Shown: positions 30,314 to 38,807 of the stretch, piece after piece
Numbering within the stretch: the first letter of the stretch is position 1
How the letters are laid out: every line of letters starts with the position of its first letter
Assembly: GCF_900188255.1 (NCBI RefSeq)
Contig: NZ_FZNS01000010.1
Location: forward strand, 62,001-126,000
From: Hymenobacter mucosus
Lineage (GTDB): Bacteria; Bacteroidota; Bacteroidia; Cytophagales; Hymenobacteraceae
Reading direction: 5' to 3'
DNA length: 64,000 bases
Notes under the pieces: model-generated
Databases searched by the model: none
What the model saw: only the letters and a program-made list of their open reading frames with translations
What the model was told of the DNA's origin: nothing
Made by a program: the position numbers and the translations under genes

Positions 30314-33037
30314 ATGCGCCCACTTCTGCAATTGTGCACGCTCGGCCTCATGCTGAGTGCTCCCATCGCTTCCTTTGCCCAACAGGCCGCCCCAGTAGAA
30401 TACTACGGTACTGTCCAGACCGACGCTGGTGAGCCTTTACCCGGCGCAACAGTGTTCATCAAGGGAACATACATTGGCTCGACCACGAACTCAGCGGGCA
30501 CTTTCCGCCTGATGGTTCCGGCCAACCTCATTCCCGCTCCGCTTTCCATTTCCTTCGTCGGCTACCTGACCTCGACGGATACCCTCACCCGCTCGGTGCG
30601 CCCCCTCTCCGTTATCATGCAGCCCTCGGCGGCCCTGATTAATGAAGTAGTAGTATCGGCTTCCCGCGTGGAGGAAAACATTCTCCGGGCCCCGGTAACG
30701 GTCGATAAGGTAAATACCCTCGGCATTGCCCGCATGAGTCAGCCAGACTTAATTACGGGCCTGGCCCGTCAGAAAGGCGTCGATGTGACGACCAGCGGCA
30801 TGTTTATGGCCAGCCTCTCTACGCGCGGCTTCAGCGGGGCCACCTCCGAGCGGCTGGTGCAGCTGGTGGACTACATGGATACCCAGTCTCCCAGCTTGAA
30901 CATCAACGCCGGTAATGCCCTGGGGCTGCCGGAGGTTGATATTGCCAGCGTCGAAATCCTGCACGGCCCTTCTTCGGCCCTGTACGGCGCCAACGCGTTT
31001 AACGGCGTAGTGCTGACCAACTCGAAGTCCCCCTACGAGTACGAGGGCCTGACCGTGCGCCTGCGCGGCGGCAACCGCGACTACCTGGATGGCCAGCTAC
31101 GATACGCAAAACGCCTGGGCCGCAAATTTGCTTTCAAGGTGAGCGGCAGCTATGCCTCCGCTAACGACTGGATTGCCAGTAATTATGATGCCCTGGGCGA
31201 ATCCTACGCCGCCGGTAACAACCGGGCGGGCTCCGGCCTCGGCTATGACGCCGTAAACCGCTACGGGGACGTGGGCAATACCTTCGGCGCGACGGGCGGG
31301 GCCCTGGCCGGAAAAACGGTGTTTATGCCTGGCTGGACGGAACGCGAGCTAATAGCTGGCGACAACAAAGCTAAGCTTTACCGTATCGTGCCGTCCCTGC
31401 ACTACCTGGTGACGGACAAGGTGAAGGCCATGGTAGAATTCAAGCGGGCTTCCGGTACCACGGGCTACCAGTTTACTAACCGCTACCGCTTTAAAAACTT
31501 CGCTACGAATCAGTGGCGCGCGGAACTGAAAAGCGACAACTGGTACGTGCGGGGCTATTCAACCCAGGATTTCGGCGGCAACACCTACGACCTACCATTT
31601 ACTGGCGCATTCATGCAGACGGCGGTTGATCCGAACAGCACAACCAACGCCACGTACGCCCAGCAGTATTTCCAGGCTTATGCCGTAGCCTACAACACGT
31701 TCCTGGCCCGCAACCCGGGCAACACGTCCGGCGCAGAAGCCGCCGCTCAGTCGGCTGCATCGCCTTTCCAGCTGACAGCGGGCAGCCAGGCCTTCAACGA
31801 CCTGCGCAGCAAGGTAATTTCGGACCCTACGCCGGGCATCGGCTCCCGAGTGAACCCCAGCTCCATTCTCAACGATATTTCCGGCCAGTATGACTTCCGC
31901 CTGAAGCCATTTAGCCTGATCGTCGGCGGGGCCTATCGGCAGTATCGCTTGGGCTCCGACGGGCTACTGTTCAGCGACCGGGAAAACAAGCGTCTGGTCA
32001 ATGACGAGTATGGCGCATACGCCCAGGCCTCGAAAGAGCTGCTGAACAATCGACTGAAGCTCACGGCGGCCGGCCGGGTGGATGATAGCAAGAACTTCGA
32101 TCCGGTATTCTCCCCCCGTGCTTCTGCCGTATACTCGCTGGACAAGGGCCACTCGCATAACTTCCGCGCCAGCTACAACCAGGCGTATCGTTCACCCACT
32201 CAGCAGGGTCAGTACCTGAACCTGGATCTGGCCCGCGTGCTGCTGGTGGGCAACATTGGCAACGGGTTCGAGGGCTACACCACGGCGGCCGGCAGCCAGC
32301 TGGGCCGCATCCTGCGGAACCCAGCAACGGCGCAGCAGGAACTGGATGCCTACGCATCTACTGCTGGTCGTCTAAAGCCGGAACGCGTGGCTACCTGGGA
32401 AGTTGGCTATAAAGGGCTGTTGGCTACCAACTTGGTGCTGGATGTAAACTACTACAACTCGCGCTACAACGACTTCATTGGTCAGGTTCGGCTGATTACC
32501 AATGTCGATGGCTCCAAGCCAACGCTCCAGCAATTGGGCGCTGCGGCCGTAAGCCCCCGCCCCTTCCAATCAGGCAACACCCGCGTAATTCAGGTGCAAG
32601 CCAACGCGAATCAAGAAGTTAAGACGTCGGGTAGCGTAGTGGCCCTGACGTATACGCCCCTGAAGGAGTTCAACGTGACGGGTAACTACACCCTCAACCT
32701 GTTGAACCGCGATAACCTCCCGGAAGCCTTCCAGACGTACTACAATACGCCCAAGCACAAATTCAACCTGGGCGCTTACGGGGAAGTGAAGAAAGTACTC
32801 TCCTACTCAGTGAACTACCGCTGGGCTGAGGGCCACTTGTTTGAGTCGCCGTTCGCCGCGGGTCAGCTGCAGGATTACTCCAGCCTGGATGCTCAACTTG
32901 GTTACATGCTGCCGAAGCTGGGAACCACGCTGCAGGTGGGTGGGTCAAACCTGCTCGATTCGCGCAACATTCAGGTGTACGGCGGGCCTCAGATCGGCCG
33001 TTTGGTGTACGCTGGCTTGTCGCTCGACATTAAGTAA
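30314..33037 (+). CDS. TonB-dependent outer-membrane receptor with N-terminal CarboxypepD-reg domain
   Basis: A 907-residue protein from the ATG at 30314 (signal peptide ending LSAPIASFAQ). Domain order: carboxypeptidase-regulatory-like sandwich at about 30-110 (YYGTVQTDAGEPLPGATVFI, GYLTSTDTL), TonB plug at about 120-240 (EVVVSASRVEENILRAPVTV, STRGFSGATSERLVQLVDYM, VEILHGPSSALYGANAFNGV) and a large beta barrel to the end. No SusD-type lipoprotein gene follows, so it is not a standard SusCD pair. The neighbours are secreted proteins and a peptidase, so peptide or metal-chelate uptake is possible; the substrate is not readable. It is probably driven by the promoter at 29936. Confidence 0.92.
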   Translation: MRPLLQLCTLGLMLSAPIASFAQQAAPVEYYGTVQTDAGEPLPGATVFIKGTYIGSTTNSAGTFRLMVPANLIPAPLSISFVGYLTSTDTLTRSVRPLSVIMQPSAALINEVVVSASRVEENILRAPVTVDKVNTLGIARMSQPDLITGLARQKGVDVTTSGMFMASLSTRGFSGATSERLVQLVDYMDTQSPSLNINAGNALGLPEVDIASVEILHGPSSALYGANAFNGVVLTNSKSPYEYEGLTVRLRGGNRDYLDGQLRYAKRLGRKFAFKVSGSYASANDWIASNYDALGESYAAGNNRAGSGLGYDAVNRYGDVGNTFGATGGALAGKTVFMPGWTERELIAGDNKAKLYRIVPSLHYLVTDKVKAMVEFKRASGTTGYQFTNRYRFKNFATNQWRAELKSDNWYVRGYSTQDFGGNTYDLPFTGAFMQTAVDPNSTTNATYAQQYFQAYAVAYNTFLARNPGNTSGAEAAAQSAASPFQLTAGSQAFNDLRSKVISDPTPGIGSRVNPSSILNDISGQYDFRLKPFSLIVGGAYRQYRLGSDGLLFSDRENKRLVNDEYGAYAQASKELLNNRLKLTAAGRVDDSKNFDPVFSPRASAVYSLDKGHSHNFRASYNQAYRSPTQQGQYLNLDLARVLLVGNIGNGFEGYTTAAGSQLGRILRNPATAQQELDAYASTAGRLKPERVATWEVGYKGLLATNLVLDVNYYNSRYNDFIGQVRLITNVDGSKPTLQQLGAAAVSPRPFQSGNTRVIQVQANANQEVKTSGSVVALTYTPLKEFNVTGNYTLNLLNRDNLPEAFQTYYNTPKHKFNLGAYGEVKKVLSYSVNYRWAEGHLFESPFAAGQLQDYSSLDAQLGYMLPKLGTTLQVGGSNLLDSRNIQVYGGPQIGRLVYAGLSLDIK

Positions 33038-33053
33038 TTCACTGAATCCGGCG

Positions 33054-33094
33054 GGCTCCTGGGTATTTCTTCACGGAAATCCAGGAGCCTTTTG
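33054..33094 (+). terminator. Terminator after the TonB-receptor gene
   Basis: GGCTCCTGG and CCAGGAGCC arms with an extra ATTTC/GAAAT pairing, followed by TTTTGGCTTTT. Confidence 0.7.
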
Positions 33095-33148
33095 GCTTTT
33101 AATTCCTCTGCTGTTGCCCGACACATAGCCCTTTACTGCCCCCCTATT

Positions 33149-33751
33149 ATGAAGATTCTTCGCCTTACCTTTCTTACCCTGCTTACCGCAGTTCTGGCCG
33201 GCGCCGCGTCTGCTCAGACGCTTACACTGGACCATCTGCTGAAGCTCGGAACCCTACCGACTGATGTGCCCCTGCAGAAAATGACGGCTGCGCTTTTTCC
33301 CGCTGATTGGTCGTACCGGGGCCACGTTGCCCAGACGGATGAAGTGTATTGGACGGCCAACGCGACGGACTATGAGTTCGACACGGAAACCGAGGCCGCA
33401 ACTTCCTGGGTCAGCCTCCGCCCCATGCCCACCGGCGCCATGGACGTTCTTTTCAAAACCAGTCACGGCCGCAACTTCGAGCCAATCCGCAAAGAACTGA
33501 AGCGGCTGAAGTTTCCAGTTACTCCAGTAACCTGCCTGGAATGCCAGGGGGAACGGTACACGGGCCCAAATTACACGATAACGCTTTATACGGGCAAAAA
33601 AGCGCCCTACCCGTTCATTGTGGTACTGCATCAGGAACCCGTCGACTCTACTCCGGCGCGCACGCCTCAGCTGGCTACGCCGGGCGTTCAGCCGGCACCG
33701 GCTCGGGAAGTCACGGATAGCAACCTGGTTGGCCAAACGCTTAATCCTTAG
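33149..33751 (+). CDS. Hypothetical secreted protein
   Basis: A 200-residue protein from the ATG at 33149 with signal peptide MKILRLTFLTLLTAVLAGAA ending SAQ. The mature domain is beta-rich with aromatic and charged alternation (VYWTANATDYEFDTETEAAT, PNYTITLYTGKKAPYPFIVV). One CxxC (TCLECQGERY) could bind metal or form a disulfide. A Pro/Ala-rich tail ends it. No family recognised. It follows the TonB receptor after a terminator and is closely followed by another exported protein, so the group probably has its own promoter. Confidence 0.6.
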   Translation: MKILRLTFLTLLTAVLAGAASAQTLTLDHLLKLGTLPTDVPLQKMTAALFPADWSYRGHVAQTDEVYWTANATDYEFDTETEAATSWVSLRPMPTGAMDVLFKTSHGRNFEPIRKELKRLKFPVTPVTCLECQGERYTGPNYTITLYTGKKAPYPFIVVLHQEPVDSTPARTPQLATPGVQPAPAREVTDSNLVGQTLNP

Positions 33752-33765
33752 TCCTACCGACTGTG

Positions 33766-34194
33766 ATGCGTACGCTCCGACTGCTCCTGCTCACGACCGC
33801 GGCCTGGCTGCCGTTCCTTGCGGCCGCCCAATACTCGCCATCCTCCCCTACGGCCACTGATACCCTTGCCGCGCCCGTAATGATGGGCCTGGAGGGTTCC
33901 GTAAATGACGAGTTGAACAATCCTATGTCCGGAGTCTCAGTAATGTTGCTGGGGGGTAAAATCCCGCAGATTTGCATTACCAACGCCCGGGGGCACTACC
34001 TGCTGCAGGTGCCCAGCACCGGCGGTACTGTTTCAGTATCCTTCGAGGGCTACATTTCCCAGCAAGTTTCCTTCCGCAAGGTGGAAGGAATTGATTTCGT
34101 GCTCCAGCCCCAACCCGGTTTTCGCCGGGAGCGAAAAGAGCGCGACATTTACCGTCGTCATAACAAAGCGCTCAGCGCCTATCCTAATCAGTAA
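33766..34194 (+). CDS. Exported protein with a CarboxypepD-reg-like domain
   Basis: A 142-residue protein from the ATG at 33766 (signal peptide MRTLRLLLLTTAAWLPFLAA). The mature part is a single carboxypeptidase-regulatory-like sandwich: GLEGSVNDELNNPMSGVSVM, then ITNARGHYLLQVPSTGGTVS, and VSFEGYISQQVSF. A short basic tail follows (RRERKERDIYRRHNKALS). Such domains normally sit at the N terminus of TonB receptors or of surface proteins; here it stands alone. The stop codon TAA overlaps the start of the next gene's longest frame (34194). Confidence 0.75.
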   Translation: MRTLRLLLLTTAAWLPFLAAAQYSPSSPTATDTLAAPVMMGLEGSVNDELNNPMSGVSVMLLGGKIPQICITNARGHYLLQVPSTGGTVSVSFEGYISQQVSFRKVEGIDFVLQPQPGFRRERKERDIYRRHNKALSAYPNQ

Positions 34195-34238
34195 TGTCCG
34201 GCACCTACGCTGGTCCTTACCCTCCCTTTCTACTGCTC

Positions 34239-35690
34239 ATGCTCCGTTCAGTTCTGCTGCTACTTCTCCTTGCCACGGCCCTTCTCGGGGCCGTGCTCGT
34301 GTTTAATACCCTCCGATTTACGCCGCCTGCCGCCGTTGCGCTGCCGCCCGCCCCGGCTCTGAGCCTTCCCGATAGCGCCGTCAGCCATTTCCGCCAGGCG
34401 CTGCGGTTTCGCACTGTATCCATCGACGCGGGTGCCGCGCCTGACTCCAGCCAGTTTCTGGGTTTCCAGCGCTTTCTGCAGCGGGCTTACCCACGCGTGC
34501 ACGCTCAGCTGAAGCGGGAAGTAATCAACGACTATACGCTACTCTATACCTGGCAGGGCCGGGATGCTCAGGCCGCGCCGGCCGTGCTGATGGCCCACTA
34601 CGATGTCGTACCTGTGGAAGCCAGCACGGCCGCCCAGTGGACGCATGACCCGTGGGCCGGTCAGGTGCAGCAAGGCCGGGTCTGGGGCCGTGGGGCAGTC
34701 GACAACAAAGCCAACGTAACGGCCTTGCTCGAAGCCGCGGAAGATCTGTTAGGCAACAACTATCAGCCGGCCCGGACGCTGTATTTCGTGTTCGGCCATG
34801 ATGAGGAAGTCGGTGGCCAGCGCGGTGCAAAAGCCGTTGCCCAGCTACTGCAGCAGCGGGGCGTTAAACCAGAATTCGTGCTCGACGAAGGCGGCTTTGT
34901 TACTACCGACCGGGTACCGGGCCTGCAGGGAACACCGGTGGCGCTGATTGGCACCGCCGAGAAGGGCTACCTCTCGCTGGAGCTTACGGCGGATCTGGCC
35001 GGTGGCCACTCCTCAATACCGGAAGCCGTTACGGCTACGGACCTAGTAGCGCAGGCCCTGGTGACGCTGCGGGGCCACAACTTCCCAGCCCAGTTTACGC
35101 CCTCCATGCAGGATTTTGCTGCCCACATCGGCCCCCGTCTGCCGTTTGTGCAGCGCCTGGCTTTTGCCAACGCCTGGCTGTTGCGCCCGCTGATTTTAAA
35201 GACCTACCAGAAAACCGCCAGCGGGGCCGCGGCCGTTCGCACGACCCTTGTACCAACTATCATGCAGGCCGGGGTGAAAGACAACGTGGTGCCCACCCGG
35301 GCCAGCGCCACCGTTAACCTGCGCCTGTTACCCGGTACCAGCTCAGCTGAGGCCGTGGCTCAGGTGCGGGCCCTGCTGCCGGATGCGCGGGTACGTGTAA
35401 CGCCGGTGGGGACGATATCCGAGCCGTCCCCCGCCGCGCCGACGGCCGCCCTGGGTTACCAGCGCATCGAGCAGGAAATCCGCCGCCAGGTACCGGGCGT
35501 GATACCAACCCCTTTCCTGTTCGTGGCCCTCTCGGATTCGCGGCATTTTCAGCCCCTGACCGGCCGCATCTACAAGTTTTCTCCCATGACCAACCCAGCC
35601 GGCCTGCACGGGCTCAACGAGAGTCTGAGCCTGGCCAGCTACGAACAGTGCTACGGCTTCTACCGGGGCCTGCTGGGTGCAACAGAATAG
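34239..35690 (+). CDS. M20-family metallopeptidase (carboxypeptidase PM20D1-like)
   Basis: A 483-residue protein from the ATG at 34239 (MLRSVLLLLLLATALLGAVL, an N-terminal membrane anchor or signal); an in-frame ATG at 34194 would add 15 residues. The M20 metal motifs are all present: VLMAHYDVVPVE (His-Asp), WGRGAVDNKANVTALL (Asp bridge), FGHDEEVGGQRG (catalytic Glu-Glu), DEGGFV and a final SDSRHFQP (His). A lid domain is expected at about 220-330 (GGHSSIPEAV and so on). Substrates of the relatives include N-acyl amino acids and short peptides. It overlaps the preceding small gene's end, so it is co-transcribed with it. Confidence 0.9.
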   Translation: MLRSVLLLLLLATALLGAVLVFNTLRFTPPAAVALPPAPALSLPDSAVSHFRQALRFRTVSIDAGAAPDSSQFLGFQRFLQRAYPRVHAQLKREVINDYTLLYTWQGRDAQAAPAVLMAHYDVVPVEASTAAQWTHDPWAGQVQQGRVWGRGAVDNKANVTALLEAAEDLLGNNYQPARTLYFVFGHDEEVGGQRGAKAVAQLLQQRGVKPEFVLDEGGFVTTDRVPGLQGTPVALIGTAEKGYLSLELTADLAGGHSSIPEAVTATDLVAQALVTLRGHNFPAQFTPSMQDFAAHIGPRLPFVQRLAFANAWLLRPLILKTYQKTASGAAAVRTTLVPTIMQAGVKDNVVPTRASATVNLRLLPGTSSAEAVAQVRALLPDARVRVTPVGTISEPSPAAPTAALGYQRIEQEIRRQVPGVIPTPFLFVALSDSRHFQPLTGRIYKFSPMTNPAGLHGLNESLSLASYEQCYGFYRGLLGATE

Positions 35691-35736
35691 CGCATCTCAT
35701 TTCGGCTCCGCTTGTCCACTTCTGCCTCCTCCAACG

Positions 35737-36906
35737 ATGAAAACCAAAGTTCTACTGCTGCTGATTCTACTCAGCCAGCTGCCGGCCCTGGCTCAGGTAT
35801 CGGCGTTCCCGGATTCCGTGGCCTCCCGCCTGGTTAAGACCGCGCCGGTAGTATTCCTGGGGCGCCCGCTCCAGAGTGAGCTGTACTACGATGAAGCGGC
35901 CGATAAAACCTTCATTTCAACCGCCGTGCTGGTGCTGCATGTGCTGCGCGGAGACAGCGTAAAATACGGCACCATCGAGCTAACGGAGGAATCTCCGGTG
36001 CCGCATACCGGCGTGGGTCCTAAGCACTTGTTCGGCAACCGCAAGTACGTCTACAACATGGATGCGCAAATGTACTTCTGCATGCCCTCCCGGATGCCGC
36101 GCAACCCTTACCCCTTTGCCACCAGCAACCGGGCCCGCGTGAGTCCGGCCCGGGTCGGCCCCGGCTTGTCGCCTACTATTCAGTTTCTGACCTCCGGCGG
36201 GGCGGAGCCGACCCGCATTTACGGCCTGGGCCGCGAATTCGCCTCCACTGCCAGCCTGTATCAGCACCTAAGCAAGCTGGGTCGGCTGAACCTGCCGGAT
36301 GTGAAGTTTGGCAAGTATCAGCGTCCCTTTACCTACAATGATGGCCGTGAGGCCTGGATTGGCGTCCCTACTTCCCCTGCCAGCAGCCTGCTGGACCCAC
36401 TCACGCCCGAGGAAATCATTCAAGCCCGTAATGGCATCCTGAGCGCTCCGTTCGTTTTCACCGGTCTGGTTGAAAGCTCGACCCGGTTTGAGGGTCCGGA
36501 CGGAACGGCCTACGTTTCGGAGCTGGTGCAACCCGTCTGGATTTTTCGCAGTGGTGGCCAGCTGCAGAAAACAGGGTTGATCGAAGTGGTGGAAACGGAG
36601 GATGCTTACGCCAAGGGCCTGCGCCAGAATGTGCCCGTAGTGTACTTCGCCACCGAAAGCTCACTGCCGGCGAACCCCGCCACGAAAAGCCAGGTGCTGA
36701 TGCCTACCATGCGGGCCTATAAAGGTGACCTGCAGGCCAAGATCATGATCGGCAAAGTCGGCACCGTGCTTGGCTACAATGGGTTGTACCAGAGCTTCAC
36801 GAGCCCGCAGGAAAGCTGGCAGTACATCAACCGGCTGCCCGGCGTCACGCCTTGGCTGCCGCCGTCGACTCCTGCTGCAGTCACCAGCGCCAAGGCAACT
36901 AAATAA
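35737..36906 (+). CDS. Hypothetical secreted protein
   Basis: A 389-residue protein from the ATG at 35737 with signal peptide (MKTKVLLLLILLSQLPALAQ). The mature part is soluble and mixed (TAPVVFLGRPLQSELYYDEA, VLHVLRGDSVKYGTIELTEE, VYFATESSLPANPATKS). The N-terminal repeat-like region (about 30-110) resembles secreted proteins that carry a damage-protein-like beta domain, but no family can be named. A Pro/Ala-rich tail ends it. The gene ends the plus-strand secreted cluster. Function unknown; the neighbours suggest cell-surface biology. Confidence 0.55.
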   Translation: MKTKVLLLLILLSQLPALAQVSAFPDSVASRLVKTAPVVFLGRPLQSELYYDEAADKTFISTAVLVLHVLRGDSVKYGTIELTEESPVPHTGVGPKHLFGNRKYVYNMDAQMYFCMPSRMPRNPYPFATSNRARVSPARVGPGLSPTIQFLTSGGAEPTRIYGLGREFASTASLYQHLSKLGRLNLPDVKFGKYQRPFTYNDGREAWIGVPTSPASSLLDPLTPEEIIQARNGILSAPFVFTGLVESSTRFEGPDGTAYVSELVQPVWIFRSGGQLQKTGLIEVVETEDAYAKGLRQNVPVVYFATESSLPANPATKSQVLMPTMRAYKGDLQAKIMIGKVGTVLGYNGLYQSFTSPQESWQYINRLPGVTPWLPPSTPAAVTSAKATK

Positions 36907-37018
36907 AGCTCCAGCCGCCGTATGCCTCTATTAAAAAATTTGCAATGATTCCGCTTGCCGGTAAGGCATCACCCCTATTTAGGGCGTGACTCAACTAATT
37001 GTCCCGAGCCTAGCAGCC

Positions 37019-37210
37019 ATGGTGGCTGCCGCTCATTTGCTCTTACTGGCCCTGTTTCGCCTCCTGGCGTGGGTCCTACTGAACGCCAGCATGGTTGCTG
37101 CGTTTGTGCTCCTCTGCAAGGCTGTGGCCGCTGTATGTGCCCTGATTACCGCTCTTATCGGATTGGTAATTGCCAGCGACCGGCTACGCCGCCGATTTCG
37201 ACTCTGGTAG
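37019..37210 (+). CDS. Small two-helix membrane protein, hypothetical
   Basis: A 63-residue frame starting MVAAAHLLLLALFRLLAWVL, with a second hydrophobic segment (AAVCALITALIGLVIASDRL) and a basic tail. A GTG at 36986 could extend it by 11 residues. It is followed by a GC-rich hairpin at 37229-37264. No family recognised. Confidence 0.4.
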   Translation: MVAAAHLLLLALFRLLAWVLLNASMVAAFVLLCKAVAAVCALITALIGLVIASDRLRRRFRLW

Positions 37211-37228
37211 CAAGTAAGCTACGCCACT

Positions 37229-37264
37229 ACCGCCCCCAAGGTCCACTGCGGCTTTGGGGGCGGT
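37229..37264. terminator. GC-rich hairpin between convergent genes
   Basis: ACCGCCCCCAA and TTGGGGGCGGT arms with a 14-base loop between the small membrane protein gene and the minus-strand gene at 37288. There is no strong T-run. Confidence 0.6.
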
Positions 37265-37287
37265 GTTGCTTAGGATGGTATGCCACC

Positions 37288-37650
37288 TTACTTAGCGTCC
37301 TCACTCGGGGCCCCGCTTTCCTCATCAACATTCTTCTTGCGCTTGATGCCGTTAGGATGGCGCTTGCGAGGCTCGCGGATAACCAAGGGATCATTGTGAG
37401 TATGCGCCATCAGTTCCGCGGCAATTCGTTCGACGGGTTCGCCCATCCAGTAGGCCAGCCGGTAGATCTCAGCCAGGCTCAGATCCGTCGGCTGCTCCCG
37501 CCGCAGTAAGTACGTCCGGTACGTCATGCCCAATTTCTCCTCGATGGTTCGCACGGGCGCGTTCTTAGCGTCGACCATTTGCGCGAAGGTTCGTGCAGCC
37601 GGCGCCGCCGGAATAGTTTGATCAGGATACTGGGGCGGGGGCTTCGGCAT
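37288..37650 (-). CDS. HTH-like hypothetical protein
   Basis: A 120-residue protein. The middle (about 36-85) reads IEEKLGMTYRTYLLRREQPT, then DLSLAEIYRLAYWMGEPVER, resembling a Cro/CI-type or MerR-like helix set, and is probably DNA-binding. The first 25 residues are Pro-rich and the C-terminal 30 are strongly basic then acidic (RKRHPNGIKRKKNVDEESGA). No specific family. Stands alone between a terminator and the tandem hairpins at 37725-37797. A regulator role is inferred. Confidence 0.55.
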   Translation of the reverse strand: MPKPPPQYPDQTIPAAPAARTFAQMVDAKNAPVRTIEEKLGMTYRTYLLRREQPTDLSLAEIYRLAYWMGEPVERIAAELMAHTHNDPLVIREPRKRHPNGIKRKKNVDEESGAPSEDAK

Positions 37651-37724
37651 ACGGAAAGATGGCTATTAGTAGCATGTGTGTCAAGGGGTACGTAGGGTAG
37701 TAGTAGCGCTGGTTTAGAGCGATG

Positions 37725-37770
37725 GTTGCTCAAGAGCAACACCCAAAATTAGGGGTTGCTTTTTAGCAAC
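37725..37770. repeat. Two tandem GTTGCT hairpins
   Basis: GTTGCTC-AA-GAGCAAC (37725-37740) and GTTGCT-TTTT-AGCAAC (37755-37770), both made from the sequence GTTGCT, followed directly by the terminator at 37777-37797. The GTTGCT arm also occurs in the motif family at 16579, 29716, 29859 and elsewhere. Confidence 0.5.
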
Positions 37771-37776
37771 AAAAAA

Positions 37777-37797
37777 CCCCGGCCCATCGGGCCGGGG
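37777..37797 (-). terminator. Terminator after the lipoprotein gene
   Basis: CCCCGGCCC-ATC-GGGCCGGGG with TTTTTT after it on the minus strand. It ends the 38269-37823 gene. Confidence 0.75.
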
Positions 37798-37822
37798 TAG
37801 TTAAGGCAGCTAGCCATAAAAC

Positions 37823-38269
37823 CTAGGGCATTACGCCCAGCTTTTCGCTCCACTGGAGCGTAGCAGTTCGGTACTGCTGATCCCGGCCACTGGTCGGCGC
37901 GCTGTTTACCTTCTGGCCCTTGAAATCCCCGTCTACGTAGATGGAAAGGGTTATTCTGGTAGCGCTCATACTCTCGGCCGAGAGTGTTAGCAGGCTGATA
38001 TCCTTAACGTCCGTGAACTCCTTTTCCCACCGCAGAGTGCCAGCTGCGGTTACCACAGCAACGGCCGCCTGGGCAGGAAAAATATAGCTCACTGTATTTA
38101 GTGTGGGTGTGCTAGCAGGTGTGCTAAAGGGTTGGTCGGCTTCCGCAACGAACTTTACTGCGTGCTCATTTTTAGCCGGCGTTGGGTCCTCTTCAACGGA
38201 ACCGCCGCAGCTGGTCAACATTGCCCCAACCAGGGCCAGTAATGAGAGAGTACGCAGGAAGGGTTTCAT
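37823..38269 (-). CDS. Hypothetical lipoprotein
   Basis: A 148-residue lipoprotein with signal MKPFLRTLSLLALVGAMLTS and C at the lipobox (LTSC), then GGSVEEDPTPAKNEHAVKFV. The mature domain is beta-rich (LNTVSYIFPAQAAVAVVTAA, ITLSIYVDGDFKGQKVNSAP), like small surface lipoproteins of Bacteroidota. No family recognised. The next gene ends 8 bases upstream, so both are in one unit. Confidence 0.65.
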   Translation of the reverse strand: MKPFLRTLSLLALVGAMLTSCGGSVEEDPTPAKNEHAVKFVAEADQPFSTPASTPTLNTVSYIFPAQAAVAVVTAAGTLRWEKEFTDVKDISLLTLSAESMSATRITLSIYVDGDFKGQKVNSAPTSGRDQQYRTATLQWSEKLGVMP

Positions 38270-38277
38270 GGGAAAGG

Positions 38278-38649
38278 TTAAGGTATAATAACTACGGGCT
38301 TGGCTAAACCGGTGTAAGCATATGGGGCAGGTAGTAAGCCCTGAGGTGCCTTCTGGCGGCGACAGGGCCCACCTTCAGTTACTTCCTCGGGTATGCTGAC
38401 GCGGTAGCCGTAGCGCCGGAATATTTTCTGGAAAATACGCAGACGAGCTGTACTGAAGGCGGTACGAATCATCCCCTGAGAGCCTTTAGGCCCAGTCAGT
38501 AGTGCGCGTACAACGGCCTGGGGTAATTCGGCATGCCGGCTGATGGCTGATACGTTCCAGGGGCGCAACGGATCGTCGGTGCGCTCAAACCATTTCTGCA
38601 TGTGCTGCCAGTCCTCAGGCTGTTCAAATACTGTGCGGCTTGTGCTCAT
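38278..38649 (-). CDS. Hypothetical, possibly DNA-binding protein
   Basis: A 123-residue protein from the ATG at 38649 (MSTSRTVFEQPEDWQHMQKW). A helical middle (VSAISRHAELPQAVVRALLT, GPKGSQGMIRTAFSTARLRI, FQKIFRRYGYRVSIPEEV) resembles an HTH with a basic recognition helix, similar in layout to small plasmid regulators. No family recognised. The lipoprotein gene follows immediately. Confidence 0.55.
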   Translation of the reverse strand: MSTSRTVFEQPEDWQHMQKWFERTDDPLRPWNVSAISRHAELPQAVVRALLTGPKGSQGMIRTAFSTARLRIFQKIFRRYGYRVSIPEEVTEGGPCRRQKAPQGLLPAPYAYTGLAKPVVIIP

Positions 38650-38807
38650 AAGCAGGAGTGGGCTTAGCCCGTTTTTAAAGTGAACAAACACAGACTCCTG
38701 CCATCAGATTTAGTTGCACAAAAAAGCAACATTAATTGTGCCAATGATGCCAAACAGGAGCCTGTGAATGCAATTTATGATGCAATCATTTTAATTCGCT
38801 TATGTTG

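Noticed and set aside
24246..33140. Recurring CCCCTACTGCCCC-like strings in gaps (24246, 27407, 30225, 33136)
   Set aside because: Short, variable and C-rich; too weak to separate from composition of gaps before start codons.
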